Origin: Gammaproteobacteria bacterium UBA3498
GTDB taxonomy: Bacteria; Pseudomonadota; Gammaproteobacteria; Pseudomonadales; Pseudohongiellaceae
NCBI GenBank assembly: GCA_002377605.1
Contig: DFQD01000148.1
Coordinates: 1-18,042 of the forward strand
DNA: 18,042 nucleotides
Direction: 5' to 3'
Under the pieces are notes generated by a model. The model made no database searches. It saw only the letters and a list, made by a program, of their open reading frames with translations, and was not told the origin of the DNA. A program made the translations under genes and the position numbers. This document shows, piece by piece, positions 7,316 to 14,745 of this stretch; position 1 is the first letter of the stretch; each line of letters begins with the position of its first letter.

Positions 7316-9463
7316 ATGAGCGTAACGATTATAAGAAGACCTTCTAAAGCTGCTCTTTTAGGAACGATTGCTTTTTATCTGTTGTTATCTAACTGGTCTC
7401 AAGCTCAGGTCACACTTGGAACTGAAAATGGTGAATGGCGTTATCTGGGTGGTGATTCAGGTAATACGCGTTATTCGCCTTTGAACCAGATCAATGCATC
7501 AAACTTCGATGAACTTGAGCAGGCATGGGTGTGGCGCAGTGATAACTTTGGACCAAATGTTGATTACTTCTCTCGTGCAACACCAATCTATGTAGACGGT
7601 ACATTGTACACAGTTGCTACTCCTCGCCGACAAGTCATTGCGATTGACCCTGCTACCGGTGAAAACTTATGGACTTTTCGCGAGCCGCCGACGGTTCGCC
7701 ATCAGCGTTCTCCTCGACAAGCGTACGGCAAAGGCGTTGCTTACGCCGAAGTGGATGGTAAAGGTGTTATATATATTACTACTCCCGGTTTTTTCCTCTG
7801 GGCACTGGACGCTAAGACTGGGTTGCCTTTGGAAAATTGGGGAGAACAAATTCCTCTCGAAGGATTTAGTCAGACTGGAGGCATCGATCTTATTCCCAAA
7901 TTGGTCGATGGCTGGGGCCCATGGCAAGACTATTTAATTGGAGGTGGCGCTTATGATCCGGATTATGGCATTCCCCGTGAAATAGGTATGGTAACAGCCT
8001 CCTCTCCACCTATTGTTGTTAATGGAGTTGTAGTCGTTCTCGTTGGGCATCAACCTGGTTACGGTCAAACCCGGATAGAAAATGTACCGGGCGACATCAT
8101 GGGCTTTGATGCAGCCACTGGCGAGTTTCTTTGGAAGTTTCACACTATTCCAAGGCCAGGAGAGGTTGGGCATGAAACTTGGGAAAATGATGCCTGGAGT
8201 TGGTCTGGAGATATTTCGACCTGGGCACCGGCTTCAGCTGATCCCGAGTTAGGTCTTGTTTATATGGTGACTAATGCATCCACAGTGCAGTTCTATGCGG
8301 GTCACCGACCAGGTTATAACTTGTTTGGAGGCAGTGTATTGGCACTGGATGTGCAAACCGGGGAGCGTCGTTGGCACTATCAAATTCATCGCAGCGATCA
8401 GTGGAATTATGACTTACCCACGCCACCGATGCTTATGGATTTAACTGTAGATGGACAAAACGTCCCTGCACTTATTCAAAATACTAAACAAGGTTTAGTT
8501 TTCGCTTTTAATCGCGTGACAGGTGAACCCATCTGGCCAATCGAAGATCGTGAAGTATTTCAAACTCAAGTCCCTGGAAACTATACAGCACCTACCCAAC
8601 CGTTCCCTACATGGCCTGAGCCACTCGATCCTATTGCTACCAATGGTTTAACTGAAGAATTTATAATTGACTATACGCCTGAGTTAAAAGAACAGGCGAT
8701 GTTTATTTTAAATGGCTATCGTGTAGGTGGCTTGTATGTACCGCCTCTGCCTGAAGATCATAACAACGATTATATCAATAACGTAGGCTGTCTTGCCGGC
8801 GTAAATATTTCGCATCAACCGGTTGGTGACCCTAGCATCGGAATGATGTTTGCCGCACATTCGCGAAATTGTTTCGCTCCAAGGTTTTTACGTGCAACAA
8901 ACGGTATTGATAGAGACAATCCGAATTATCCTGTACCAGGAGAAGGCGGTGCAACACCAAACAGCACACCAACGACTGGCAAGACAGTCGCCGCCTATTT
9001 GCCCGGCCGCCCTGGTGGTCTGCCAACGATTGATGGTTTGCGATTATTCAAGCCTATGGATAACCAATTAACTGCATATAACATGAACAGTGGCAATAAA
9101 ACTTGGTCGAAGGCAGTTGGACCCACTCCCGAGTCCATTGCTAATCATCCTTTATTAGAGGGCATTGATATACCTGATACAGGCGGAGTTGGCTGGTCGA
9201 TCCAAATGGTAACAGGCGACCTTCTTGTCCAAACTCGCGCATTAAGTGACGGCATGGCGCAAATGTATCCAGATGAACCAATGACTCTAAACGCGAGAGA
9301 CAAATACAGCGGTGAGATTGTTGGCAGCGTACCGCTCCCAGCACCTGGCCAGTACGGCATGATGACTTACATGCATCGCGGTCAGCAATACATCGTTGTG
9401 CAAATCGGTAGTTCTCAAATGGATTATCCTGGGGCGCTGGCTGCTTATCGATTACCAAACTAA
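7316..9463 (+). CDS. Periplasmic PQQ-dependent dehydrogenase-like protein (glucose dehydrogenase-type), tandem copy 2
   Basis: 715 residues. The signal peptide differs from that of copy 1 (cleavage near residue 30, SQA|QV). The mature protein is clearly a paralogue of the preceding gene, about 80 percent identical by eye over the first 145 mature residues. It has the same propeller motifs (TPRRQVIAIDPATGENLW, GEVGHETWENDAW, TKQGLVFAFNRVTGEPIWPI) and no heme c motif. The active-site segment is again DQWNYDLP, with Asn364 in place of the usual Asp and the conserved Lys391 kept. An ATG at 7304 runs into a stop after four codons, so 7316 is the start; GGAA upstream is a weak ribosome binding site. 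It is translated from the same likely operon as the hydrolase and copy 1. A tandem duplication with later divergence is the simplest history; distinct substrates are plausible but unproven. Confidence 0.9.
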   Translation: MSVTIIRRPSKAALLGTIAFYLLLSNWSQAQVTLGTENGEWRYLGGDSGNTRYSPLNQINASNFDELEQAWVWRSDNFGPNVDYFSRATPIYVDGTLYTVATPRRQVIAIDPATGENLWTFREPPTVRHQRSPRQAYGKGVAYAEVDGKGVIYITTPGFFLWALDAKTGLPLENWGEQIPLEGFSQTGGIDLIPKLVDGWGPWQDYLIGGGAYDPDYGIPREIGMVTASSPPIVVNGVVVVLVGHQPGYGQTRIENVPGDIMGFDAATGEFLWKFHTIPRPGEVGHETWENDAWSWSGDISTWAPASADPELGLVYMVTNASTVQFYAGHRPGYNLFGGSVLALDVQTGERRWHYQIHRSDQWNYDLPTPPMLMDLTVDGQNVPALIQNTKQGLVFAFNRVTGEPIWPIEDREVFQTQVPGNYTAPTQPFPTWPEPLDPIATNGLTEEFIIDYTPELKEQAMFILNGYRVGGLYVPPLPEDHNNDYINNVGCLAGVNISHQPVGDPSIGMMFAAHSRNCFAPRFLRATNGIDRDNPNYPVPGEGGATPNSTPTTGKTVAAYLPGRPGGLPTIDGLRLFKPMDNQLTAYNMNSGNKTWSKAVGPTPESIANHPLLEGIDIPDTGGVGWSIQMVTGDLLVQTRALSDGMAQMYPDEPMTLNARDKYSGEIVGSVPLPAPGQYGMMTYMHRGQQYIVVQIGSSQMDYPGALAAYRLPN
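9350..9399 (+). repeat. 50-bp identical block, copy in second PQQ gene
   Basis: This is the partner of 7184-7233. The direct repeats are 2,166 bases apart, close to one gene length. Recombination between them would delete about one gene equivalent and leave a single chimeric copy. Confidence 0.85.
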
Positions 9464-9474
9464 AAACATTGAAT

Positions 9475-9503
9475 AAAAAAGGGCCTGGCACTGAACCTTT
9501 TTT
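9475..9503 (+). terminator. Possible weak Rho-independent terminator after the PQQ operon
   Basis: AAAAAAGG (9475-9482) can pair with CCTTTTTT (9496-9503) around a 13-base loop, 11 bases after the stop of the second PQQ gene. The stem has only two G/C pairs, so it would be weak by itself, but its position and T-run fit a terminator. Confidence 0.45.
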
Positions 9504-9677
9504 ATTGCTTACTGATAACAGGCTGCCATCTCCCTGAATGCTACGGTAGATCAACAGGTAAATTCTGTAGTCTCAAATAATGTATAATACAGGCTACGTA
9601 TTTGCACCTATTAACTAAATTGTCTTTGATCTAAGCTGTCAGCTGCGGCATTTCTATCTATGAGACTGACTCAGGAA

Positions 9678-9708
9678 TTTACTCAATTCTTACAAATTAT
9701 TGAGTAAA
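9678..9708. promoter_or_regulatory. 10-bp perfect inverted repeat upstream of the third PQQ gene
   Basis: TTTACTCAAT (9678-9687) and ATTGAGTAAA (9699-9708) are exact reverse complements separated by 11 bases. The half-sites are AT-rich and centred about 160 bases upstream of the ATG at 9854. The spacing of about two helical turns between half-site centres fits a dimeric regulator. It could also form an RNA hairpin, though no T-run follows. Confidence 0.35.
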
Positions 9709-9853
9709 AAGGAGCCTCATCGAGAAATAAACACTTAAGAACGGTAATTTAACGAATATTTCTCTGTGCTCTGCGTTTTCCCTTTGAATTTCTGTCTTTT
9801 CTGCCTCAACATCTACTCTTGCTTAATGCAGTCTAAGTTTTGAGGGAGTAAAA

Positions 9854-11617
9854 ATGCACAAATTTAGGTCAGCTCGAATCCGTATTTCTCTAATATTCTA
9901 TTTGTTCATGGTGGGGATTCTGAATTCGCATTCGTATGCCCAGACCGATAACGAAATTTTCGAAGGATTGAGTAATGTCACCAACGAAATGTTGGAATCG
10001 CCTCCTCCACAAGACTGGCTAATCTGGCGAAGAAATTATGCTAGCTATGGGCACAGTCCTCTCAATCAAATTACTAGTGCAAATGTTCAAGATCTGAGTT
10101 TAGCTTGGGAAGTTGAACTGGAAAGTGGGCCCAATACTCCTACACCATTGGTGCATGATGGCGTGATGTATTTGTTGAGTACCAGGGACACTCTATTGGC
10201 AATGGATGCTACTAATGGCAATGAACTTTGGCGCTATCGCCATGAATCAAGAAGCACTGCTAGTTCCAAGATTGGTATTGCTTTGCATGGCAATAAGGTA
10301 TTGATGCCTACTGCAGATCTCCATGTGGTTGCACTAGATAATAAGTCTGGTGAAGTACTTTGGGATAGTAGCATTGAAGCACCGCCGCAAGCAGGCCCTC
10401 TACCTTTTGCGCTAAGGGGTGCGCCAGTTGTTGCTGGAGACACTCTAGTGCAAGGAGTGACTGCTACTATGGTCCCCGGGGGAGGCTTCATCGTGGGACT
10501 TGATTTGGATTCAGGCGAGGAGGTCTGGCGATTTCATACAGTAGCCAGACCTGGTGAAGACGGAGGTAACACATGGAATGATATTCCTTTAGAAGAACGT
10601 AGTGGTGGTTCAGTATGGGTGCCAGGATCTTATGATGTAGAACTTGATTTGGTTTATTTCGGTTTAGCACCTACCTATAACACAGAACCATTATTGCGGC
10701 CGGTGGATATCGAAGGTGTCTCTAATGACGCGCTTTATACTAATGCTACGGTGGCGTTGCGGCCCAGCACTGGCGAACTCATTTGGTATTTTCAACATAT
10801 AGCTAATGATCAATGGGATCTCGATTGGGTTTATGAAAGACAATTAGTTGAGATTGAAATTGAAGGTGAAATGCGCAAGGTGGTCCTCACTGCAGGTAAG
10901 ATGGCTTTATATGACGCGCTGGATGCCGCGTCTGGTGAATACTTATTTTCCATCGATTTGGGATTGCAGAACATAATTACTGCGATTGACCCAGAGACCG
11001 GGGCTAAAACAATTAGTCCTGCTGCGACACCTAATGCGGAAGAAACTCATCTTCTTTGCCCATTTGCCAATGGCGGAAGGAATTGGCAAACCGCGAGCTA
11101 CAATCCAGATTCGAAAATCTTGTTACTACCGATTGCTGAAATTTGTATGGATGCGGGACCGACGGGTCAGGGTGGAATACTTTCAACTGGGGCAGCGATG
11201 CGAGCTATGCCGAGCCCACTGGCGGGAAGCGATGGTAGGTTCGGTCGTTGGCAGGCGATTAACTTAGAGACCAGAGAATTAATCTGGAATCATCGCGAAG
11301 TTGTACCACCTACCAGTGCAGCTATCTCCACCGCTGGTGGTGTAGTGTTCTTTGGTGCTTTAGATGAAACCTTTAAAGCACTTAACGAAACTACCGGTGA
11401 AGTTCTATGGGAAACAGACCTGGGTGATATTCCTGCATCGTTTCCAATTACCTATCAGGTTGGTGACACCCAATATATTGCAGTAGCTATTGGCACGCCG
11501 ACGATTAATGCGAATGTGTGGATAGGTGTGGTTGATAGTTTCTTAGGTGGTGAAGATAACGTAATCAGAAATCTTTCGCGCAATGGGCCAGCGCTTAAAG
11601 TTTTTTCATTAAAATAG
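9854..11617 (+). CDS. Periplasmic PQQ-dependent alcohol dehydrogenase-like quinoprotein
   Basis: 587 residues with a signal peptide cleaved near residue 29 (SYA|QT), then a single eight-bladed quinoprotein propeller of the methanol/ethanol dehydrogenase type. Motifs include DWLIWRRNYASYGHSPLNQI at the mature N-terminus, GGSVWVPGSYDVELDLVYFG, and DQWDLDW with Asp322 and Asp324. Lys349 is 27 residues after Asp322. Asp322 is the expected catalytic base. The second Asp two residues later is the position that distinguishes lanthanide-type (XoxF/ExaF) from calcium-type enzymes. The adjacent-cysteine pair typical of methanol dehydrogenases is absent, and there is no C-terminal cytochrome c domain. 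A strong GAGGGAG ribosome binding site supports the start. The protein is only distantly related to the two upstream quinoproteins. It ends at a strong terminator. Substrate unknown. Confidence 0.88.
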   Translation: MHKFRSARIRISLIFYLFMVGILNSHSYAQTDNEIFEGLSNVTNEMLESPPPQDWLIWRRNYASYGHSPLNQITSANVQDLSLAWEVELESGPNTPTPLVHDGVMYLLSTRDTLLAMDATNGNELWRYRHESRSTASSKIGIALHGNKVLMPTADLHVVALDNKSGEVLWDSSIEAPPQAGPLPFALRGAPVVAGDTLVQGVTATMVPGGGFIVGLDLDSGEEVWRFHTVARPGEDGGNTWNDIPLEERSGGSVWVPGSYDVELDLVYFGLAPTYNTEPLLRPVDIEGVSNDALYTNATVALRPSTGELIWYFQHIANDQWDLDWVYERQLVEIEIEGEMRKVVLTAGKMALYDALDAASGEYLFSIDLGLQNIITAIDPETGAKTISPAATPNAEETHLLCPFANGGRNWQTASYNPDSKILLLPIAEICMDAGPTGQGGILSTGAAMRAMPSPLAGSDGRFGRWQAINLETRELIWNHREVVPPTSAAISTAGGVVFFGALDETFKALNETTGEVLWETDLGDIPASFPITYQVGDTQYIAVAIGTPTINANVWIGVVDSFLGGEDNVIRNLSRNGPALKVFSLK

Positions 11618-11624
11618 CAAAGCG

Positions 11625-11655
11625 GAAAAAAGGCGAGCTCTGCTCGCCTTTCTTG
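11625..11655. terminator. Strong bidirectional Rho-independent terminator
   Basis: AAGGCGAGC (11630-11638) pairs perfectly with GCTCGCCTT (11642-11650) across a three-base loop. It is flanked by an A-run on the left and T-rich sequence on the right. It sits between the convergent third PQQ gene and the NHL gene and can terminate both strands. Confidence 0.9.
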
Positions 11656-11669
11656 TATAAAGTTACTAT

Positions 11670-12800
11670 TTACCTTGGAACAAAAGGTCTTCTTACCAGA
11701 TGACCTGCGTCGGCGTCGGATCTCGGCACTAATTTCTGCGGACGACCAGCCTGGTTGTCTGTTCCATACAGATTTCCGTCTTCGTCCACCGATAGGGAGT
11801 GCATTTCGATCCAGAAGTCTGGGCCTTCAGTAGGAAGGGGCCAGGTATATTCTCTTGAGCCATCCAGGTTAAACTGAACTATCTTGGGTGGATTCAAATC
11901 GGTAACCCATGCATTGTCTTCACTAACAGTAATATCCAAAGGCATACCGAGATCGGCCCAAGTTGTTACATATTCGAAGCTTGGATAACTTTCGGAGTTG
12001 CGTCGAGCTGTCTGTTGAAAGACTTTTACATTGCGATGATCTCTATCTAGTGCGTACAGATGTTCATCAGGGCCTAATGCAAGGCTATGAACAGAGGCAA
12101 ACTGGTGCAGCTCTTCACCACCTTCACCAAATTCGGAATGATAACTACCGTCGGCATTGCGAACTACGATGCGCCGGTTGTCACCCAACCCGTCGGCAAT
12201 TAATAACTTGCCGTCTGGTAAGAACGCAACATCTTGTGGAAAGTGATAGTGAGTTTCGTCGTTGCCGGCTATATTCTTTTCGCCAAGGGTCATTAATAAA
12301 TGTTCTCCATCGTTGGAAAACACGTAAATTATGTGGCCAGTTTCATCGATTACCCATACCCGTTTTTCTTCATCGTAAGGGCTTTGTCTAATTCGATGCG
12401 GTCCTGGGCCATCGGTGCCAGTAAATAAATGATCCCATTGGTTCCAAACTTCTAAAACGTTTCCTTCGCTATCGATTACATAGATGCAGTTGCGCCAGAC
12501 TCGACCTCGACCTCGCAAAACATTCCAGCCAAGTGATCCCGCAAACGATGTGTATTCTGGTGGAAGTGGATTTGGTAATTCAGTTTCTCCACGCTGCAGA
12601 AAGTATATTCGGTCTTTCGATTCAACGTGCACACCTGAGTTTCCACCCCAGGTAAAACCGTCCTCTGCGAACGGGTCCATCCAACTTTCAGTAGTGAAGT
12701 TATAAGGACTAGGACCTATTACTCCAGTATCCTGAGCCATTGCTGCTGGTATCACTAAAAAGAGCAGTAATGTGCCCACACCTTTCATTAAATATCTCAT
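11670..12800 (-). CDS. Exported NHL-repeat beta-propeller, peptidyl-amidoglycolate lyase-like
   Basis: 376 residues with a signal peptide ending near residue 22 (AMA|QD). The remainder is a beta-propeller with NHL-type repeats (IYVIDSEGNVLEVW, VWVIDETGHIIYVF, LLIADGLGDNRRIVVRN, LYALDRDHRNVKVF, LYGTDNQAG). Three histidines sit in equivalent positions of separate blades: H135 (GPHRI), H238 (VHSLAL) and H334 (MHSLSV). This resembles the three-His zinc site of peptidyl-alpha-hydroxyglycine alpha-amidating lyase (PAL), to which bacterial NHL proteins of this type are often compared. True lyase activity is not established by this. A second in-frame ATG occurs at codon 5, but AGGA lies about 7 bases before the first ATG, so I keep that start. 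The gene converges with the third PQQ gene and has a long upstream region with a candidate operator. Alternative: a ligand-binding or lactonase-like propeller. Confidence 0.85.
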   Translation of the reverse strand: MRYLMKGVGTLLLFLVIPAAMAQDTGVIGPSPYNFTTESWMDPFAEDGFTWGGNSGVHVESKDRIYFLQRGETELPNPLPPEYTSFAGSLGWNVLRGRGRVWRNCIYVIDSEGNVLEVWNQWDHLFTGTDGPGPHRIRQSPYDEEKRVWVIDETGHIIYVFSNDGEHLLMTLGEKNIAGNDETHYHFPQDVAFLPDGKLLIADGLGDNRRIVVRNADGSYHSEFGEGGEELHQFASVHSLALGPDEHLYALDRDHRNVKVFQQTARRNSESYPSFEYVTTWADLGMPLDITVSEDNAWVTDLNPPKIVQFNLDGSREYTWPLPTEGPDFWIEMHSLSVDEDGNLYGTDNQAGRPQKLVPRSDADAGHLVRRPFVPR

Positions 12801-13264
12801 TTTTATATCCTTTTTCTTCGGATTTCCTCCGATAATTCGATAATTGAGCAGAAAGTATCAAATCAGATTTGTTAAATGAAGGAGAAAGCGCTGGTGAAGC
12901 GAATCTACTACAAATTATTACAAAAGCGCTTTCGGTGATCTAGATTGTAAAATCAAGCTCCATGCGTGCATTTATAAGGTCGACACAGCATCGGCAAGGC
13001 GATAGCATTTGCTGTTTACGAAGCTAGTTAAGTGTATTTCTGTAAAGCCGTATTTCAGGATGGATGCATTAAAAAAGTATTGTAATGGTACTCTTCAGAT
13101 AACTTAATTCCGAAACAGTAAAGCCGAGCAGTCAATCGCCGTTGAATGAAAGAGCGCTGGAGTCTGTGACTGGGAATTTGCGAGATTCCGAAGCTAATAT
13201 CCAAGCAGTGCAGCCCTAATCAGTCCATTATTCTTGAGCTCAAAAAATAAGTATGGGGCCTTAA
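12801..13264. other. 464-base divergent intergenic region
   Basis: I find no convincing coding sequence here. The region separates the divergent NHL (-) and PqaA-like (+) genes, so it should hold both promoters. It contains a tandem CGATAATT x2 at 12830-12845 and three occurrences of the palindromic hexamer AGCGCT (near 12887, 12925 and 13153). The second of these lies in the longer palindrome AAAGCGCTTT. Clear -35/-10 pairs were not identified. Confidence 0.5.
12923..12932. promoter_or_regulatory. Candidate LacI-family operator (AAAGCGCTTT palindrome)
   Basis: A perfect 10-bp palindrome with a central CG, the form typical of LacI/GalR-family operators. A related half-degenerate copy, AAAGCGCTGGTGA, starts at 12885, and the present site is followed by a similar GGTGA. 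It lies 123 bases upstream of the NHL start. No regulator gene is visible in the window, so the assignment rests only on sequence form. Confidence 0.35.
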
Positions 13265-14662
13265 ATGAAAAAGCTATTTCTCTTATTAATTCTGCATTCT
13301 TTCCTTATTGTAGATTCAAGTGCGGCCGAGGCAGCCAATGGTCTTCGGCTCACTGCATTAGATCACTATGTAAATACGCCTGATTCGAATTACCGTTATG
13401 AGGTAATCAATACTATTGAGAGTGATGGTTATACAACCTTCATTCTGGAAATGATTTCCCAGCAATGGTTAACGGAAGCGGAAGTCAATCTTCCTATTTG
13501 GGAACATTTTATGGTGGTGGTTGTTCCAGAAGAAATACAAAGTGATATCGGATTTCTCACAATTACTGGTGGCAGTAAATCTAATGATGCACCTACCGGT
13601 GCTCAGGCGACAGATATAAAGCGCGCGCTAGAAACTGGCACGGTCGTCAGCACTTTGTACATGGTTCCAAATCAGCCATTAGTTTTTGTTGATGATGGCA
13701 GGCCTCGCACTGAGGACTCGATTATAGCTTATACCTGGGATAAGTATTTACACAGAGGCGATGAAAAATGGCCTTTGAGATTGCCCATGACTAAGGCGGC
13801 TGTAAGGGCCATGGATACAGTTACAGATCTCGTAGCAAGCCAGCAAGGTGCAGAAGTAGACCAATTCGTCGTGGCGGGCGCTTCTAAAAGAGGCTGGACA
13901 ACCTGGACTACTGCAATCGTGGACGAACGCGTAGTAGCAATAATGCCAGTCGTGATAGACATGCTAAACGTTAGCGAATCCTTTAAGCATCACTTTTCCG
14001 TGTATGGTGCGTATTCTCTAGCAGTTATCGATTACGTAACTAGCCGCAATGTAAACTGGATAGGCACCGATGAATGGGATGCGCTGATGGATTTGGTGGA
14101 ACCTTATGAATATCGCGATCGACTGGAACTTCCTAAATTTTTAATAAACTCCACGGGAGATGAATTTTTCCTGCCCGATTCATCCCAGTTTTACTGGGAT
14201 GATTTGGTCGGTGAAAAACATTTACGTTATGTGCCGAACTCCAATCATAGTATGGATGGTACAGACATTTTTGACAGTATCGATTCCTGGTATCACGCTA
14301 TTGTGCATAACGTAAAGATGCCCAGATATTCCTGGAATCTTGCTGATGACGGGACTATTACAGTGTCTTCGCTGGATAAGCCCGTAGAAGTCTTGTTATG
14401 GCAAGCACACAATCCTAATGACAGAAATTTCACACAAGCAGTAATCGGACGTGCTTATCAGTCCACTTCTTTACAAGAAATAGAGCCGGGAACCTATCAA
14501 ATAAAACTTGATCCCCCAGAACAAGGCTATACAGCGTATTACGTTGAAATGCACTATCCCAGTGGGACTAGCACACCTTTTAAATTTTCTACTGGGGTTA
14601 AAGTAGTGCCAGATATCACAGAATACCAATGGCAATTCACTCCTGATAGCTCGCGTCAATAA
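13265..14662 (+). CDS. PhoPQ-activated pathogenicity-related (PqaA-type) exported alpha/beta hydrolase
   Basis: 465 residues with a signal peptide ending near residue 20-24. It matches the PqaA family pattern: an N-terminal beta-rich segment (LDHYVNTPDSNYRYEV), TWDKYL, then GASKRGWTTW. This last motif is the family's modified nucleophile elbow, with Ser207. STGDEFFLPDSSQFYWDDL (Asp299 or Asp305 as acid) and NSNHSMDG (His328) follow. The C-terminal 110 residues form a beta-sandwich-like extension, as in the family. The name comes from a PhoP/PhoQ-regulated Salmonella gene; the enzymatic substrate is not known and the name does not imply virulence here. The ribosome binding site is weak (GGGG 4-5 bases upstream of the ATG). 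The gene is divergent from the NHL gene and convergent with the metalloprotease-like gene. Confidence 0.88.
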   Translation: MKKLFLLLILHSFLIVDSSAAEAANGLRLTALDHYVNTPDSNYRYEVINTIESDGYTTFILEMISQQWLTEAEVNLPIWEHFMVVVVPEEIQSDIGFLTITGGSKSNDAPTGAQATDIKRALETGTVVSTLYMVPNQPLVFVDDGRPRTEDSIIAYTWDKYLHRGDEKWPLRLPMTKAAVRAMDTVTDLVASQQGAEVDQFVVAGASKRGWTTWTTAIVDERVVAIMPVVIDMLNVSESFKHHFSVYGAYSLAVIDYVTSRNVNWIGTDEWDALMDLVEPYEYRDRLELPKFLINSTGDEFFLPDSSQFYWDDLVGEKHLRYVPNSNHSMDGTDIFDSIDSWYHAIVHNVKMPRYSWNLADDGTITVSSLDKPVEVLLWQAHNPNDRNFTQAVIGRAYQSTSLQEIEPGTYQIKLDPPEQGYTAYYVEMHYPSGTSTPFKFSTGVKVVPDITEYQWQFTPDSSRQ

Positions 14663-14708
14663 CTCTGAACTAAAACCGAGTGTTGAGCGCGCGAATAAAT
14701 TGGAGATT

Positions 14709-14745
14709 CTGAATCCTTTATCGATTGTTTTTGATTAGGATTCAG
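14709..14745. terminator. Inverted repeat between convergent genes, possible terminator
   Basis: CTGAATCC (14709-14716) and GGATTCAG (14738-14745) are exact reverse complements with an inner T-rich loop that can add an ATC/GAT pairing. The repeat lies after the PqaA-like stop and overlaps the stop codon of the convergent gene on the minus strand. No long T-run follows on either strand, so termination is uncertain. Confidence 0.35.

Larger units (their letters stand above)
9464..9853. other. 390-base intergenic region before the third PQQ gene
   Basis: I see no coding sequence here. It holds the weak terminator at 9475-9503 and a TATAAT hexamer at 9583-9588 without a convincing -35 box at standard spacing. 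It also contains a 10-bp inverted repeat at 9678-9708 and a pyrimidine-rich stretch before the ribosome binding site GAGGGAG just upstream of the ATG at 9854. The size and content suggest that the third PQQ gene has its own promoter and is not simply read through from the operon. Confidence 0.5.

Noticed and set aside
5156..9463. Lanthanide dependence of the two tandem quinoproteins from the second Asp
   Set aside because: E. coli Gcd, a calcium/magnesium enzyme, also has W-D-M-D, so the second Asp is not diagnostic in this family, and the first Asp is missing here.
9141..9554. 137-codon frame on the minus strand at the end of the second PQQ gene
   Set aside because: It is a shadow of the conserved quinoprotein C-terminus, with no signal peptide or motif.
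11963..12391. 142-codon plus-strand frame inside the NHL gene
   Set aside because: It is antisense to a clear NHL propeller, and its Arg/His/Cys-rich composition is typical of a shadow frame.
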